A stretch of 64,000 nt of DNA from Spartobacteria bacterium LR76 (GTDB taxonomy: Bacteria > Verrucomicrobiota > Verrucomicrobiia > Chthoniobacterales > Terrimicrobiaceae), in contig QAYZ01000015.1 of NCBI GenBank assembly GCA_003054655.1, positions 310,001 through 374,000 on the forward strand, written 5' to 3'. Below are positions 51,855 through 59,757 of the stretch, piece by piece (within the stretch, counting starts at the first letter, position 1; each line of letters begins with the position of its first letter). The position numbers and the translations under genes are program-made. The notes under the pieces were generated by a model, which did no database searches, had not been told where the DNA came from, and saw nothing but the letters and a program-made list of their open reading frames with translations.

Positions 51855-52898
51855 ATGGGTAACGCACTCAAGGTGGTCGATCCGGGAGAGATTCCCGTCG
51901 CGCCAGCCAGACCCCGGGGCCGACCGGCCGAGGAACTGGCCCGGGCCTGCGTTGCCCTGCAAACCCTCGGCATCCGTGACCGCGAGATGTACTCGCTCCT
52001 GTTTCGCAAGACGCTGGAGGAAAATCCGGATTTCTTCGGCGTGTGGAGCGTGTGGGAACCCGACGCGCTGGACGGCCAGGATGCGAAGTTTCGCAACGCC
52101 CCAGGCCATGACCAGTCGGGGCGCTTCGTACCGTTCTGGAACCGCAGCGGCGGCGAGGTACGGCTCGATCCCGTGACCGGCTACGAATACCCGGGGCCGG
52201 GGAACTGGTACTGGGTCTCGACCAGCCAGAAGCAACTCTGCGTGATGGACCCGTACATGTATCCCGTGGCGGGAAAACGGCTGCTCCTCACCAGCCAGAT
52301 CGCTCCGGTCGTGATGGACGGCCAGTGCCTCGGCATCACCGGCGTGGATATTTCCGTCGAGTGGTTCGTCGAGCACACGATGAAGAGCAAGGCGGGCGCC
52401 TCGCTGCCGGAAACCAATCTCTACGAGGAGCTCATGGAACGTGGGCTGGTCTTTCTCAATAAGCGAGGTGAGGTTCGTTACTGGACGCAGAAAACCCGCG
52501 AACTCCTCGCGCGTTACCTCCCCGAGCCAGAGCGCCTCCTGCCACGCGAGGTTCTCAAGGCGGTCAACGCCAGCACGGGCGCGGGCCCTGTGCAGATTCA
52601 TTTCCGTCATTGTTACTCGGAGCTGTCGGTTACAATCATTCCCCTTCGCTCCGAGGCGCTGGTGGTGGCGGCGGAGACATCCTATTCCCCCTGCGATCGC
52701 GCCTGCACCCTGACCGCGCGGGAACGCGAGGTTCACCACTGGCTCTCGCAGGGCAAGTCAAACGAGCAGATCGCGCAAATCCTCGGCATCAGCGTGCACA
52801 CGGTGAAAAACCACCTCGACCACATCTTTGAAAAGCTCGGCGTCGACAATCGCGTGGCCGCCGCCATGGCCTGCATCGACCGCCCCGCCGCTGCCTAG
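51855..52898 (+). CDS. Soluble Cache-domain LuxR regulator
   Basis: A 347-residue one-component regulator. The N-terminus has no signal peptide or TM segment. Residues about 30-175 are Cache/PDC-like: GNWYWVSTSQKQLCVMDPYMYPVAGKRLLLTSQIAP and LGITGVDIS; the WY, Tyr and GVD(I) landmarks are those of dCache sensors. The C-terminal HTH reads CTLTAREREVHHWLSQGKSNEQIAQILGISVHTVKNHLDHIFEKLGV, a textbook LuxR domain. It is the last gene of the nitrogen operon and probably senses the substrate or product directly in the cytoplasm. Confidence 0.92.
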   Translation: MGNALKVVDPGEIPVAPARPRGRPAEELARACVALQTLGIRDREMYSLLFRKTLEENPDFFGVWSVWEPDALDGQDAKFRNAPGHDQSGRFVPFWNRSGGEVRLDPVTGYEYPGPGNWYWVSTSQKQLCVMDPYMYPVAGKRLLLTSQIAPVVMDGQCLGITGVDISVEWFVEHTMKSKAGASLPETNLYEELMERGLVFLNKRGEVRYWTQKTRELLARYLPEPERLLPREVLKAVNASTGAGPVQIHFRHCYSELSVTIIPLRSEALVVAAETSYSPCDRACTLTAREREVHHWLSQGKSNEQIAQILGISVHTVKNHLDHIFEKLGVDNRVAAAMACIDRPAAA

Positions 52899-52969
52899 AT
52901 TCCGTCTCGGAGTTCAAGCCACTTGCACAAAAGCCCAAGTTGGGGCAGTCTCCGGGACTTCTGGAAGCC

Positions 52970-53593
52970 ATGAAATCCCTGCTGATCAAACTTTTCACCT
53001 CCGCGACTGCAGTCGCTCTCCTTTTCGGCCTGAGCGCCTGCGAAACGACTTCGCTGGGCCGCAAGAACTCCTTTGATTTCGATCCGCCGCTCACCCAGCC
53101 GAAGAATCCCGCCAAGGTGAAGCTCTTCCTGAGCACCGGAGCGCAGCGACTCTATGTCGTCGAGGGTGACAAGGTTCTCCTCGCCACTCCCGTCACCGTG
53201 GGCGCGCCGTCCAGCCCCACCCCGCTCGGCAACTACACCATCTACTCCAAGGTCGAAAACCGCCGCCGCGTGAGCAGCCCGGATTCCGGCTACCCGATGA
53301 CATTCTGGATGGAGTTCAAGTCCGCCTACGGCCTCCACTGGGGTTTTGTCAAACCGTACCCCGCCACTCACGGCTGTGTACGCATGCCCATCGACTCGGC
53401 TCGCAAGGTCTTCTCGGTCGTCCGCGTCGGCACCCCGATCAACATCGCCAAGAGCCAGCCCTGGGATGCCACCATCGGCAAAACCCTGCCCGTGCTCGAC
53501 GACGGTCCACTCCCGAATCCTCCGAAGTCGTATCTCCTGAGTCCCGAGGTGTTCCAGGATGCGAAGAAGGGCCGGATGTGGCAGTGGGATTAA
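52970..53593 (+). CDS. L,D-transpeptidase lipoprotein (YkuD)
   Basis: A 207-residue cell-wall enzyme. It begins MKSLLIKLFTSATAVALLFGLSACETT, a lipobox with Cys24. The YkuD domain (about 48-155) ends with the catalytic motif ATHGCVRMP (His134, Cys136, Arg138). Such enzymes form 3-3 crosslinks or attach proteins to peptidoglycan. The ATG at 52970 is preferred. A strong rho-independent terminator follows. Confidence 0.95.
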   Translation: MKSLLIKLFTSATAVALLFGLSACETTSLGRKNSFDFDPPLTQPKNPAKVKLFLSTGAQRLYVVEGDKVLLATPVTVGAPSSPTPLGNYTIYSKVENRRRVSSPDSGYPMTFWMEFKSAYGLHWGFVKPYPATHGCVRMPIDSARKVFSVVRVGTPINIAKSQPWDATIGKTLPVLDDGPLPNPPKSYLLSPEVFQDAKKGRMWQWD

Positions 53594-53617
53594 TCCCAAA
53601 AACCGCGTAAACTCTCC

Positions 53618-53656
53618 ATCCGGGTCGAGGCTGCTGCTTCGGCCCGGATTTTTTTT
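53618..53656 (+). terminator. Rho-independent terminator
   Basis: A 14-bp stem (two G-U pairs included): ATCCGGGTCGAGGC pairs with GCTTCGGCCCGGAT around a TGCT loop, and runs into eight T residues (53649-53656). It ends the L,D-transpeptidase transcript and perhaps the upstream nitrogen operon. Confidence 0.92.
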
Positions 53657-53676
53657 GCCGTCGCCCCGGATTCCGC

Positions 53677-53688
53677 CGCAACGTTGCG
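53677..53688. repeat. 12-bp perfect palindrome CGCAACGTTGCG
   Basis: A perfect palindrome upstream of the second sulfatase. It could be an operator; no protein partner is evident. Confidence 0.35.
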
Positions 53689-53778
53689 ACAAAAGAGGAT
53701 CAGGCTCCATCCGCCCTGGAATCCGCAAGTGATGCGCAAAGTGGATAGTTTTGCCCGTTCCTTATGGTAAGTCGCCCT

Positions 53779-53796
53779 GCCCGTTATTTTACGGGC
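53779..53796 (+). promoter_or_regulatory. 6-bp stem-loop in sulfatase 2 leader
   Basis: GCCCGT pairs with ACGGGC around a TATTTT loop, 20 bp upstream of the ATG. An alternative TCGCCC/GGGCGA pairing overlaps. Small and without a tail; possible mRNA-level control. Confidence 0.35.
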
Positions 53797-53816
53797 GATA
53801 CACCACGGGTTTCTCG

Positions 53817-55223
53817 ATGCGCATATTTCTCTCTTTAACCGTCTGGGCCTTACTTTCCGTCATCACGCTTCGTGCGGAGGACAAGCCAAATATCATCTAC
53901 ATCGTAGCCGACGATATCGGCTGGAAGGATGTCGGCTTCCAGGGGGCAAAGGACATCCTGACTCCCAACATCGACAAGCTGGCCTCCCAGGCGGCCAGGC
54001 TCGACCAGTTCTACGTTCAGCCCATGTGTACGCCCACGCGCGCGGCCCTGATGACCGGGCGCTATCCGATGCGCTACGGTCTGCAGACGCTCGTCGTTCC
54101 CAGCAAGGGCACCTACGGACTGGCCAAGGACGAGTATCTCCTCCCGCAGGTGCTCAAGGATGCGGGCTACGACACTGCCATGGTGGGCAAGTGGCACCTC
54201 GGACATGCCGAGGCCGCCTACTGGCCCAGGCAGCGCGGGTTTGATTACTTCTACGGGGCTGTGCTCGGCGAGATCGACTACTTCACCCGCGAAGCCCACG
54301 GGGTGCTCGACTGGCAGCGAAACAACAAGGCCGTGAAGGAAAAAGGTTATGTCACCGAACTGCTCGGCGACGACGCAGTAAAAGTGATCGACGAGCACAA
54401 CACGAAGAACCCGCTCTTCCTCTACCTCGCCTTCACCGCACCTCACGCGCCCTATCAGGCGCCGCAGAAGTACATCGACCGGTTTCCCAATATCCCCAAC
54501 GAAACCCGCCGCATCTACGCCGGGATGATCTCCTGCATGGACGACCAGGTGGGCCGCGTCGTCGCCGCGCTGAAGGAAAAGGGAATGCTGGAAAACTCCA
54601 TCATCGTCTTTCATAGCGACAACGGCGGTACAACCGACGCACGCCTCACCGGAGAGAGCAAGGTCAAGGAACTCCCCTGCGACAACAGTCCGCTCCGCGG
54701 AGGAAAGGGCGGCCTCTATGAAGGAGGCACTCGCGTGCCGGCGTTCATCTTCTGGCCGGGCCACGTCGCGGCAGGCGAGTTGAACAATCTCTATCATGTC
54801 ACCGACATGCTGCCGACGCTCGCCGCCCTCGGCGGAGGCTCGACCGCAAAGTGCAAGCCGCTCGACGGTTCCGATGTCTCCGCGTCCCTGACGGGCATGA
54901 CTCCATCGCCGCGCTCCGAGGTGGTCTACAACATCGAGCCCTTCCGCGCGGCCATCCGAGAGGGTGGCTGGAAGCTCGTCTGGCGCACCGTACTCCCGAC
55001 CAAGGTGGAACTCTTCAACCTCAAGACGGACCCGAACGAAACCACCAATGTCGCCGCGGAAAATCCGCAGGTCGTCCAGGAACTCCAGGCCCGCATCGGA
55101 AAGCTGTCCACGGAGGCGGCCAAGCCCCTCTTCTTCGGCACTGCGCTGGACGCCGTGATGGCCGGGGCCTTCGGGTCCGCAACCATCCCGGTCGAAGACG
55201 AAGCCGTACCCCAAGAGCCATGA
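53817..55223 (+). CDS. Secreted formylglycine sulfatase
   Basis: A 468-residue sulfatase with signal peptide MRIFLSLTVWALLSVITLRA. The metal motif is IYIVADDIGW (Asp32, Asp33), the activation motif is CTPTRAALMTG with Cys71 to be converted to formylglycine, and TAMVGKWHLG and SDNGG follow. Length matches family S1 glycan or aryl sulfatases. The ATG at 53817 is chosen because the upstream frame lacks a signal. The stop overlaps the barrel gene's ATG as ATGA, so the two proteins are translationally coupled. Confidence 0.95.
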   Translation: MRIFLSLTVWALLSVITLRAEDKPNIIYIVADDIGWKDVGFQGAKDILTPNIDKLASQAARLDQFYVQPMCTPTRAALMTGRYPMRYGLQTLVVPSKGTYGLAKDEYLLPQVLKDAGYDTAMVGKWHLGHAEAAYWPRQRGFDYFYGAVLGEIDYFTREAHGVLDWQRNNKAVKEKGYVTELLGDDAVKVIDEHNTKNPLFLYLAFTAPHAPYQAPQKYIDRFPNIPNETRRIYAGMISCMDDQVGRVVAALKEKGMLENSIIVFHSDNGGTTDARLTGESKVKELPCDNSPLRGGKGGLYEGGTRVPAFIFWPGHVAAGELNNLYHVTDMLPTLAALGGGSTAKCKPLDGSDVSASLTGMTPSPRSEVVYNIEPFRAAIREGGWKLVWRTVLPTKVELFNLKTDPNETTNVAAENPQVVQELQARIGKLSTEAAKPLFFGTALDAVMAGAFGSATIPVEDEAVPQEP

Positions 55224-56128
55224 TTCCTCATCGTTCCTGCCTCCTCGCCGCCGCCCTTGCTTTATCGCTCGCCTCGAGCGCGCTGGCCGGGGACAAGTCA
55301 ACACCCGCGCCGGAGCCCGCCCCGGTTCCGAGCAGTTGGTTCGCGGACAATGTGCTGCGGCCCAGGACACCCTTTGAGGTCGTGCCGGGCAAGGACCCGA
55401 ATGGCTGGAGCTTCCGGCTGGAGCCGTATCTCTGGAGTCCCGGCGTCTACGGCACGGTCGGCATCGGAGACCTTCCCCAGATGGGGGTGAACTCCAGCCC
55501 GATCGATGTGCTGAAGCAACTGGATTGGGGCATTTTCATGCAGGCCGAGATTCGCAAGGGTCGGTGGGGCATCGCCGCGGATGGATTCTTTGCCCAGTTC
55601 TCCGCCGACCTCGCGCCGTCGGGTCCGATCTACAAGAGCGCCAGCGCGCAGCTCCAGCAGAGTATTGACTCGTTCATCCTGGCCTACCGCGCGATTGACG
55701 CCCGGAACTTCTTCGTCGATGCCTACGCCGGAGCCCGCGTCTATTACATGGGCCTCGATATCACTGCGGAGGTGAACGACAACCGCGCCACCCGCATCGC
55801 TCAGGCCATCGGCCAGCGGGTCGCCCCGGAGAAGTCCTTCCCCACCTCCGCCGACGCCGACCGCTGGTGGGCTGATCCAGTCCTCGGACTGCGCTTCCGC
55901 GTCAATGTCACCCGCGTACTGTTCCTCACCGGTCAGGCCGACGTGGGCGGATTCGGCGCGGGCTCCGACATCTCGTTCTTCACCCAGGGTTCCGCCGGGG
56001 TAAACATCACCCGCAACATCTCCCTGGAGGCGGGCTACCGGTACATGTATGTGGATTACAACAAGGACAACTTCCTGTTCCGCATGAACATGCCCGGTAT
56101 CTACGCCGGGATGGGCTTCACCTTCTAG
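55220..56128 (+). CDS. Outer-membrane beta-barrel, paralogue of 17341-18654
   Basis: A 302-residue exported protein starting MIPHRSCLLAAALALSLASSALAG. It shares PFEVVPGKDPNGWSF (51-65), QADVGGFGAGS (239-249) and YRYMYVDY (273-280) with the larger barrel at 17341-18654 and also ends in Phe, a usual BAM signal. The loop at 181-213 is only about 33 residues here, against about 159 there. Coupled by ATGA to a sulfatase, so the pair may form an uptake or display module for a sulfated substrate. It shares a CTAG stop overlap with the Ser/Thr-rich gene. Confidence 0.85.
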   Translation: MIPHRSCLLAAALALSLASSALAGDKSTPAPEPAPVPSSWFADNVLRPRTPFEVVPGKDPNGWSFRLEPYLWSPGVYGTVGIGDLPQMGVNSSPIDVLKQLDWGIFMQAEIRKGRWGIAADGFFAQFSADLAPSGPIYKSASAQLQQSIDSFILAYRAIDARNFFVDAYAGARVYYMGLDITAEVNDNRATRIAQAIGQRVAPEKSFPTSADADRWWADPVLGLRFRVNVTRVLFLTGQADVGGFGAGSDISFFTQGSAGVNITRNISLEAGYRYMYVDYNKDNFLFRMNMPGIYAGMGFTF

Positions 56129-56742
56129 GGATTCATGCCGCCGGAGGAGTTGCTCTGCGGCACCGGGCTAGGCGAGGCCGTGGGTGCAGGAGTCGGCGAG
56201 ATCGTGTTGGTCGTCCCGGTATTTGCCGAGGGGTTGGCGGAATCGCTCACGCCGCCCGCGGAGGTATTACCCGTTCCAGCGGAGTTGGTCTGAATCGTTC
56301 CGCCCTGGCCATTCTGGTACTGGCTTCCCGTGGTGCGGTTTGTCCCGTTAGCTCCATTTGTCGTGGCATTGTTGGTCGAGGTGACGGTCGAGCCATCGCT
56401 GCGCAACATGCCCGACGTCACGCCGGCCTGATTGCGCATGGGTTCCTGGGATGTTCCCGTCGACGTGCCGGAGCTTTTGGTCTGGCCGGTGTTACCCTGG
56501 CTGCCGGTTTGAGCATTGCCCGTCGTGCTGGAGGTCGAGCGCTGCGAGTTGGTGGACGTGCTGCTGGTGCCCGAGCCGCTCTGAGATGTGTTCCTCTGGC
56601 CTCCGGTGCCAGTCGTTGTACCGCCTGGATTTCCCGTCCCAGCCCCGGAACCCGAGGAACCGGTGGTGCCTGTCTGTGCCATTGCGACCAGGGAGACGAG
56701 CGCGGAAGACACTATGATTGCGAGGAGAGATTTGATCTTCAT
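56125..56742 (-). CDS. Low-complexity Ser/Thr/Gly/Asn-rich secreted protein
   Basis: A 205-residue exported protein: signal peptide MKIKSLLAIIVSSALVSLVAMAQ, then almost only Thr, Ser, Gly, Asn, Gln and a Pro-rich C-terminus (PTPAPTASPSPVPQ). A short normal stretch (PMRNQAGVTSGMLRSDGST) sits in the middle. No cysteine, membrane segment or sorting motif was seen in the mature part. Could be an extracellular matrix or glycosylated stalk protein. It is convergent with the barrel gene and shares its CTAG stop. A hypothetical frame artefact is possible, but the signal peptide argues for a real gene. Confidence 0.68.
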   Translation of the reverse strand: MKIKSLLAIIVSSALVSLVAMAQTGTTGSSGSGAGTGNPGGTTTGTGGQRNTSQSGSGTSSTSTNSQRSTSSTTGNAQTGSQGNTGQTKSSGTSTGTSQEPMRNQAGVTSGMLRSDGSTVTSTNNATTNGANGTNRTTGSQYQNGQGGTIQTNSAGTGNTSAGGVSDSANPSANTGTTNTISPTPAPTASPSPVPQSNSSGGMNP

Positions 56743-56816
56743 GCAGGGGGATCGCCCCTCACGAACCCCCCGCGCCTCAGCCCCGGCACTGAGCAAAGGC
56801 TCCGGTAAAAACGGAA

Positions 56817-56847
56817 AGGCGCCGGGAGAAAAAATCCCCCGGCGCCT
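56817..56847 (-). terminator. Rho-independent terminator for uxaC
   Basis: A 10-bp perfect stem AGGCGCCGGG/CCCGGCGCCT lies 14 bp past the uxaC stop on the minus strand, followed by TTTCCGTTTTT. It may be bidirectional in part. Confidence 0.75.
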
Positions 56848-56860
56848 CGCTGGAAAGTCC

Positions 56861-58267
56861 TCAGGCCTCGAGCCCGAAGTACCCGGCAGCGTTGCCGTAG
56901 CAGATGTCGCGCACGGTCTGGCCGAGCAGGTCGAAATCCCATGGCAGTTCGCCCTTTTCCACGTCCGTGCCGATCATGTTGCACAGGATGCGGCGGAAAT
57001 ACTCGTGGCGGGTGTAGGAGAGGAACGAACGGGAATCCGTCAGCATGCCGACGAAGCGCGAGAGCAGGCCGAGATTTGAGAGCGCGTTGATCTGCCACTC
57101 CATGCCTTCCTTCTGGTCGAGGAACCACCAGCCGCTGCCAAACTGCACCTTGCCGGGGACGGAGCCGTCCTGGAAATTCCCGATCATCGTTCCCATCACG
57201 TAATTGTCGGCGGGATTGAGGTTGTAGATGATCGTCTTGGGCAGGGAGTTCTCGCTGTCGAGGACATCGAGGTACCGGGCCAGCGTGTGGGCCTGCCGCC
57301 AGTCGCCGATGGAGTCAAAACCCGTATCCGGGCCGAGGCTGCGCATCAGGCGGGTGTTGTTATTGCGCTGCGCCCCGAGGTGGAGCTGCTTCACCCAGCC
57401 GCGGCGGGCATCGAGGCGGCCGAAGAAGATCATGAGGAATCCCGCGAACTTCTCCCAATCCTCGGGATTCGCCGCCTCGCCCGCTCGGGCATCCTCAAAG
57501 ATGCGACGGGCCTTTTTCTCACTGGCGAAGGCTCCGGGGCAATAGCTGAGCCCATGGTCGGAAAGCCGCGTTCCCATCTCGTGGAAGAAATCATGGCGCT
57601 TCTCCAGCGCGTAGAGGAACCCGCCGAACTTCGTGCAGTCCACGCCGGAAACCGCCTCGAGCTTCTTGATCCAGGCATTGAAGGACTCCGGCTTGTCCAC
57701 GCCCATGGCCCGGTCGGGGCGGAAGGTCGGGTAGACCTTGGTACCAAAGGGATTGTCCCGCAGGAAGATGTGCGCCGAGAGGTCGTCGGTCGGGTCGTCG
57801 GTCGTGCAGATGACCTTGACGTTGCTGCGACGGATCAGGCTCTGCGTCGAGAAATCCGGCTGCGAGAGGAGTTCATTGCAGCGATCCCAGATCCACTGGG
57901 CACTATGTTCATTGAGGATCTCGTCGATACCGAAATACCTCAGCAACTCGAGGTGCGTCCAGTGGTAGAGCGGATTGCGCAGCGTACGCGGCACGGTGCG
58001 GGCATAGGCGAGGAACTTGTCGAAAGGCTGGGCGTCGCCGGTGCAGAAGCGCTCGTCGACTCCATTGGAGCGCATGGCCCGCCATTTGTAGTGATCTCCG
58101 CCGAGCCAGATGTCGTAGAGGTTGTCAAACTGCCGGTTGGCCGCGATCTCGTTGGGCGGCAGGTGGCAATGGTAGTCGAAAATGGGCTCCTGGCGGGCGT
58201 AGTCGTGGTACAACCTCTTCGCGCTATCGTTGTGCAGCAGAAAGTTGTCGGAGATGAAGGTTTTCAT
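56861..58267 (-). CDS. uxaC: Glucuronate isomerase
   Basis: Isomerises D-galacturonate to D-tagaturonate and D-glucuronate to D-fructuronate; the first step into the uxaB-uxaA-kdgK route. The 468-residue protein reads exactly like the family: KTFISDNFLLHNDSAKRLYHDYA, FDYHCHLPPNEIAANRQFDN with the metal His-x-His, WLGGDHYKWRAMRSNGV, and the C-terminal SRSFLSYTRHEYFRRILCN. It is about 27 kb from uxaAB and alone between a Cys-peptidase gene and a terminator. Confidence 0.98.
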   Translation of the reverse strand: MKTFISDNFLLHNDSAKRLYHDYARQEPIFDYHCHLPPNEIAANRQFDNLYDIWLGGDHYKWRAMRSNGVDERFCTGDAQPFDKFLAYARTVPRTLRNPLYHWTHLELLRYFGIDEILNEHSAQWIWDRCNELLSQPDFSTQSLIRRSNVKVICTTDDPTDDLSAHIFLRDNPFGTKVYPTFRPDRAMGVDKPESFNAWIKKLEAVSGVDCTKFGGFLYALEKRHDFFHEMGTRLSDHGLSYCPGAFASEKKARRIFEDARAGEAANPEDWEKFAGFLMIFFGRLDARRGWVKQLHLGAQRNNNTRLMRSLGPDTGFDSIGDWRQAHTLARYLDVLDSENSLPKTIIYNLNPADNYVMGTMIGNFQDGSVPGKVQFGSGWWFLDQKEGMEWQINALSNLGLLSRFVGMLTDSRSFLSYTRHEYFRRILCNMIGTDVEKGELPWDFDLLGQTVRDICYGNAAGYFGLEA

Positions 58268-58309
58268 TTTTAGGGGTCCGCTCCAACTAAGCAGGCCTGC
58301 CCGTCCGCC

Positions 58310-58942
58310 TCAAGGCTTCCGGTAAAAACGCAGAGCCTCGATGGGTCCGCCGAAGTCCTTGAGCGGGTACACGCCCTTGACTCCCCCGCGACCCGGATCG
58401 CGAATCAGGTAATCATAGCCATCCTTGCCGCAGATCACCACAAAGTGGGTGACACCAGAGGGATAGCGCAGACGGATGATAACGGGATTTCCCGCGATGA
58501 GGTTCCAGTCGATGAGGAAATACGACGGCTTGTCCTCGTAGTGCGGGAGGAGTTTCGCCGCGAGGCCGGGAGCGAACTCCGCCGCCTTTTCCCAATAAAT
58601 CCAGCCTTCCGGGGTGTAGCCGCCGGGTAATTGGGTGAGAAACTTGTTGAGCCGACCGGGGTCGACATCGACGCCGTACGCTGCCAGCACCATTGCCGCC
58701 GAGGAAACCGCACACCCCTCGCCGCCCACTGTCGACGGCGTGGAGGCAAGCTGATCCTGACCCCAGCGCGGGTCTTCCTGAAGGAACTGCGGGACGGATA
58801 GTACGTAACGCGTGGGAAAATACAGCCCGCCCGAGGGATCAATGGGCCGCCGCCCGAGCCAATCGGTCAGCCACCACCCCGTCCACGCCACGAAGACGAG
58901 GAGAAACAACAGAACGAGGGATAATATCCGCCTTGCAGTCAT
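58310..58942 (-). CDS. Membrane-anchored C39-like cysteine peptidase
   Basis: A 210-residue protein with an N-terminal TM anchor (ILSLVLLFLLVFVAWTGWWL). The catalytic region of the C39_2 type shows GGEGCAVSSAAMVLAAYG (Cys77), VTHFVVICGKDGYDYLIRDP (His166, Asp182). Such domains hydrolyse peptides or have lost activity; all three residues are present. It is divergent from the second Cys-hydrolase-like gene with only 25 bp between starts. Confidence 0.87.
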   Translation of the reverse strand: MTARRILSLVLLFLLVFVAWTGWWLTDWLGRRPIDPSGGLYFPTRYVLSVPQFLQEDPRWGQDQLASTPSTVGGEGCAVSSAAMVLAAYGVDVDPGRLNKFLTQLPGGYTPEGWIYWEKAAEFAPGLAAKLLPHYEDKPSYFLIDWNLIAGNPVIIRLRYPSGVTHFVVICGKDGYDYLIRDPGRGGVKGVYPLKDFGGPIEALRFYRKP

Positions 58943-58967
58943 GCGAGAGGAACATTGTCATGGACGC

Positions 58968-59717
58968 ATGATTGCGCGAGTCCTCTTTTTCCTCCTTCTC
59001 ACGCCATGGTGGGCGATGGCCTCGGACTACAATGCCGTCGTGCTCGAGCAGATTTCTCGCATTCCCGGCGGAGGACGCTATGCCACCGACACCGGTGCGC
59101 ATCAGGCGCTCACACGGGCGGTTTCCGTGACGGACGCGGGCGCACGCATCACGCCATCGGCGGCGCGTCCCAGCTATTGCTCAGGAGCCACGTACCTCGC
59201 GCTGCTCATGGCTTTGCAGGATCTGGAAAAACGGGGGGAGGTCACCATCACGCCCGAGACGTGGGAGGCGATTCGGCCCCAGCCGCTGCCGGATGGCACG
59301 GGCATCTGGGGCCGCTGGAATGCCAACGGACCCGGCACGGCGCGGCTCTTTTATGAACTCGGCCTTGGTCGGAATTTCACCGATATCCGCGAGGCCCGGC
59401 CCGGGGACTTTCTCAAGGTCTTCTGGACGGAAGCCGTGGGGCAGAATGAGCGCGGGCATTCCGTGATCTACCTGGGCACGGAAATCGTAAACGGGCAGGA
59501 GATGGTGAAATACTGGTCCAGCAACAAGCCCGATGGCATGGGAACGCGCTCCGTCTCGCGCAAGAAAATCGCCTGGATGCTTTTCTCCCGGCTGGAACAC
59601 CCGGAGCGAATCTCCGCCTGGGCGAGCCTGCCGAAATCCGACGCCTACCTCGCCTCCCTGCTGCGGGTGGACTCCAGCCGCCGCGAGGCGCTCAAGCTCT
59701 CGGGCGCGACGCCATAG
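58968..59717 (+). CDS. Secreted NlpC/P60-like hydrolase
   Basis: A 249-residue exported protein with signal peptide MIARVLFFLLLTPWWAMA. The core resembles papain-like NlpC/P60 or CHAP amidases: SYCSGATYLALL (Cys71), PGDFLKVFW, and RGHSVIYLG (His164), which suggests cleavage of a peptidoglycan peptide. The match to a named family is weak. Start at ATG 58968. Divergent from the C39-like gene. Confidence 0.72.
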   Translation: MIARVLFFLLLTPWWAMASDYNAVVLEQISRIPGGGRYATDTGAHQALTRAVSVTDAGARITPSAARPSYCSGATYLALLMALQDLEKRGEVTITPETWEAIRPQPLPDGTGIWGRWNANGPGTARLFYELGLGRNFTDIREARPGDFLKVFWTEAVGQNERGHSVIYLGTEIVNGQEMVKYWSSNKPDGMGTRSVSRKKIAWMLFSRLEHPERISAWASLPKSDAYLASLLRVDSSRREALKLSGATP

Positions 59718-59757
59718 GCGGCTTGCGTCGCGAAAAAACGCATCCTACCTTTTCCGC

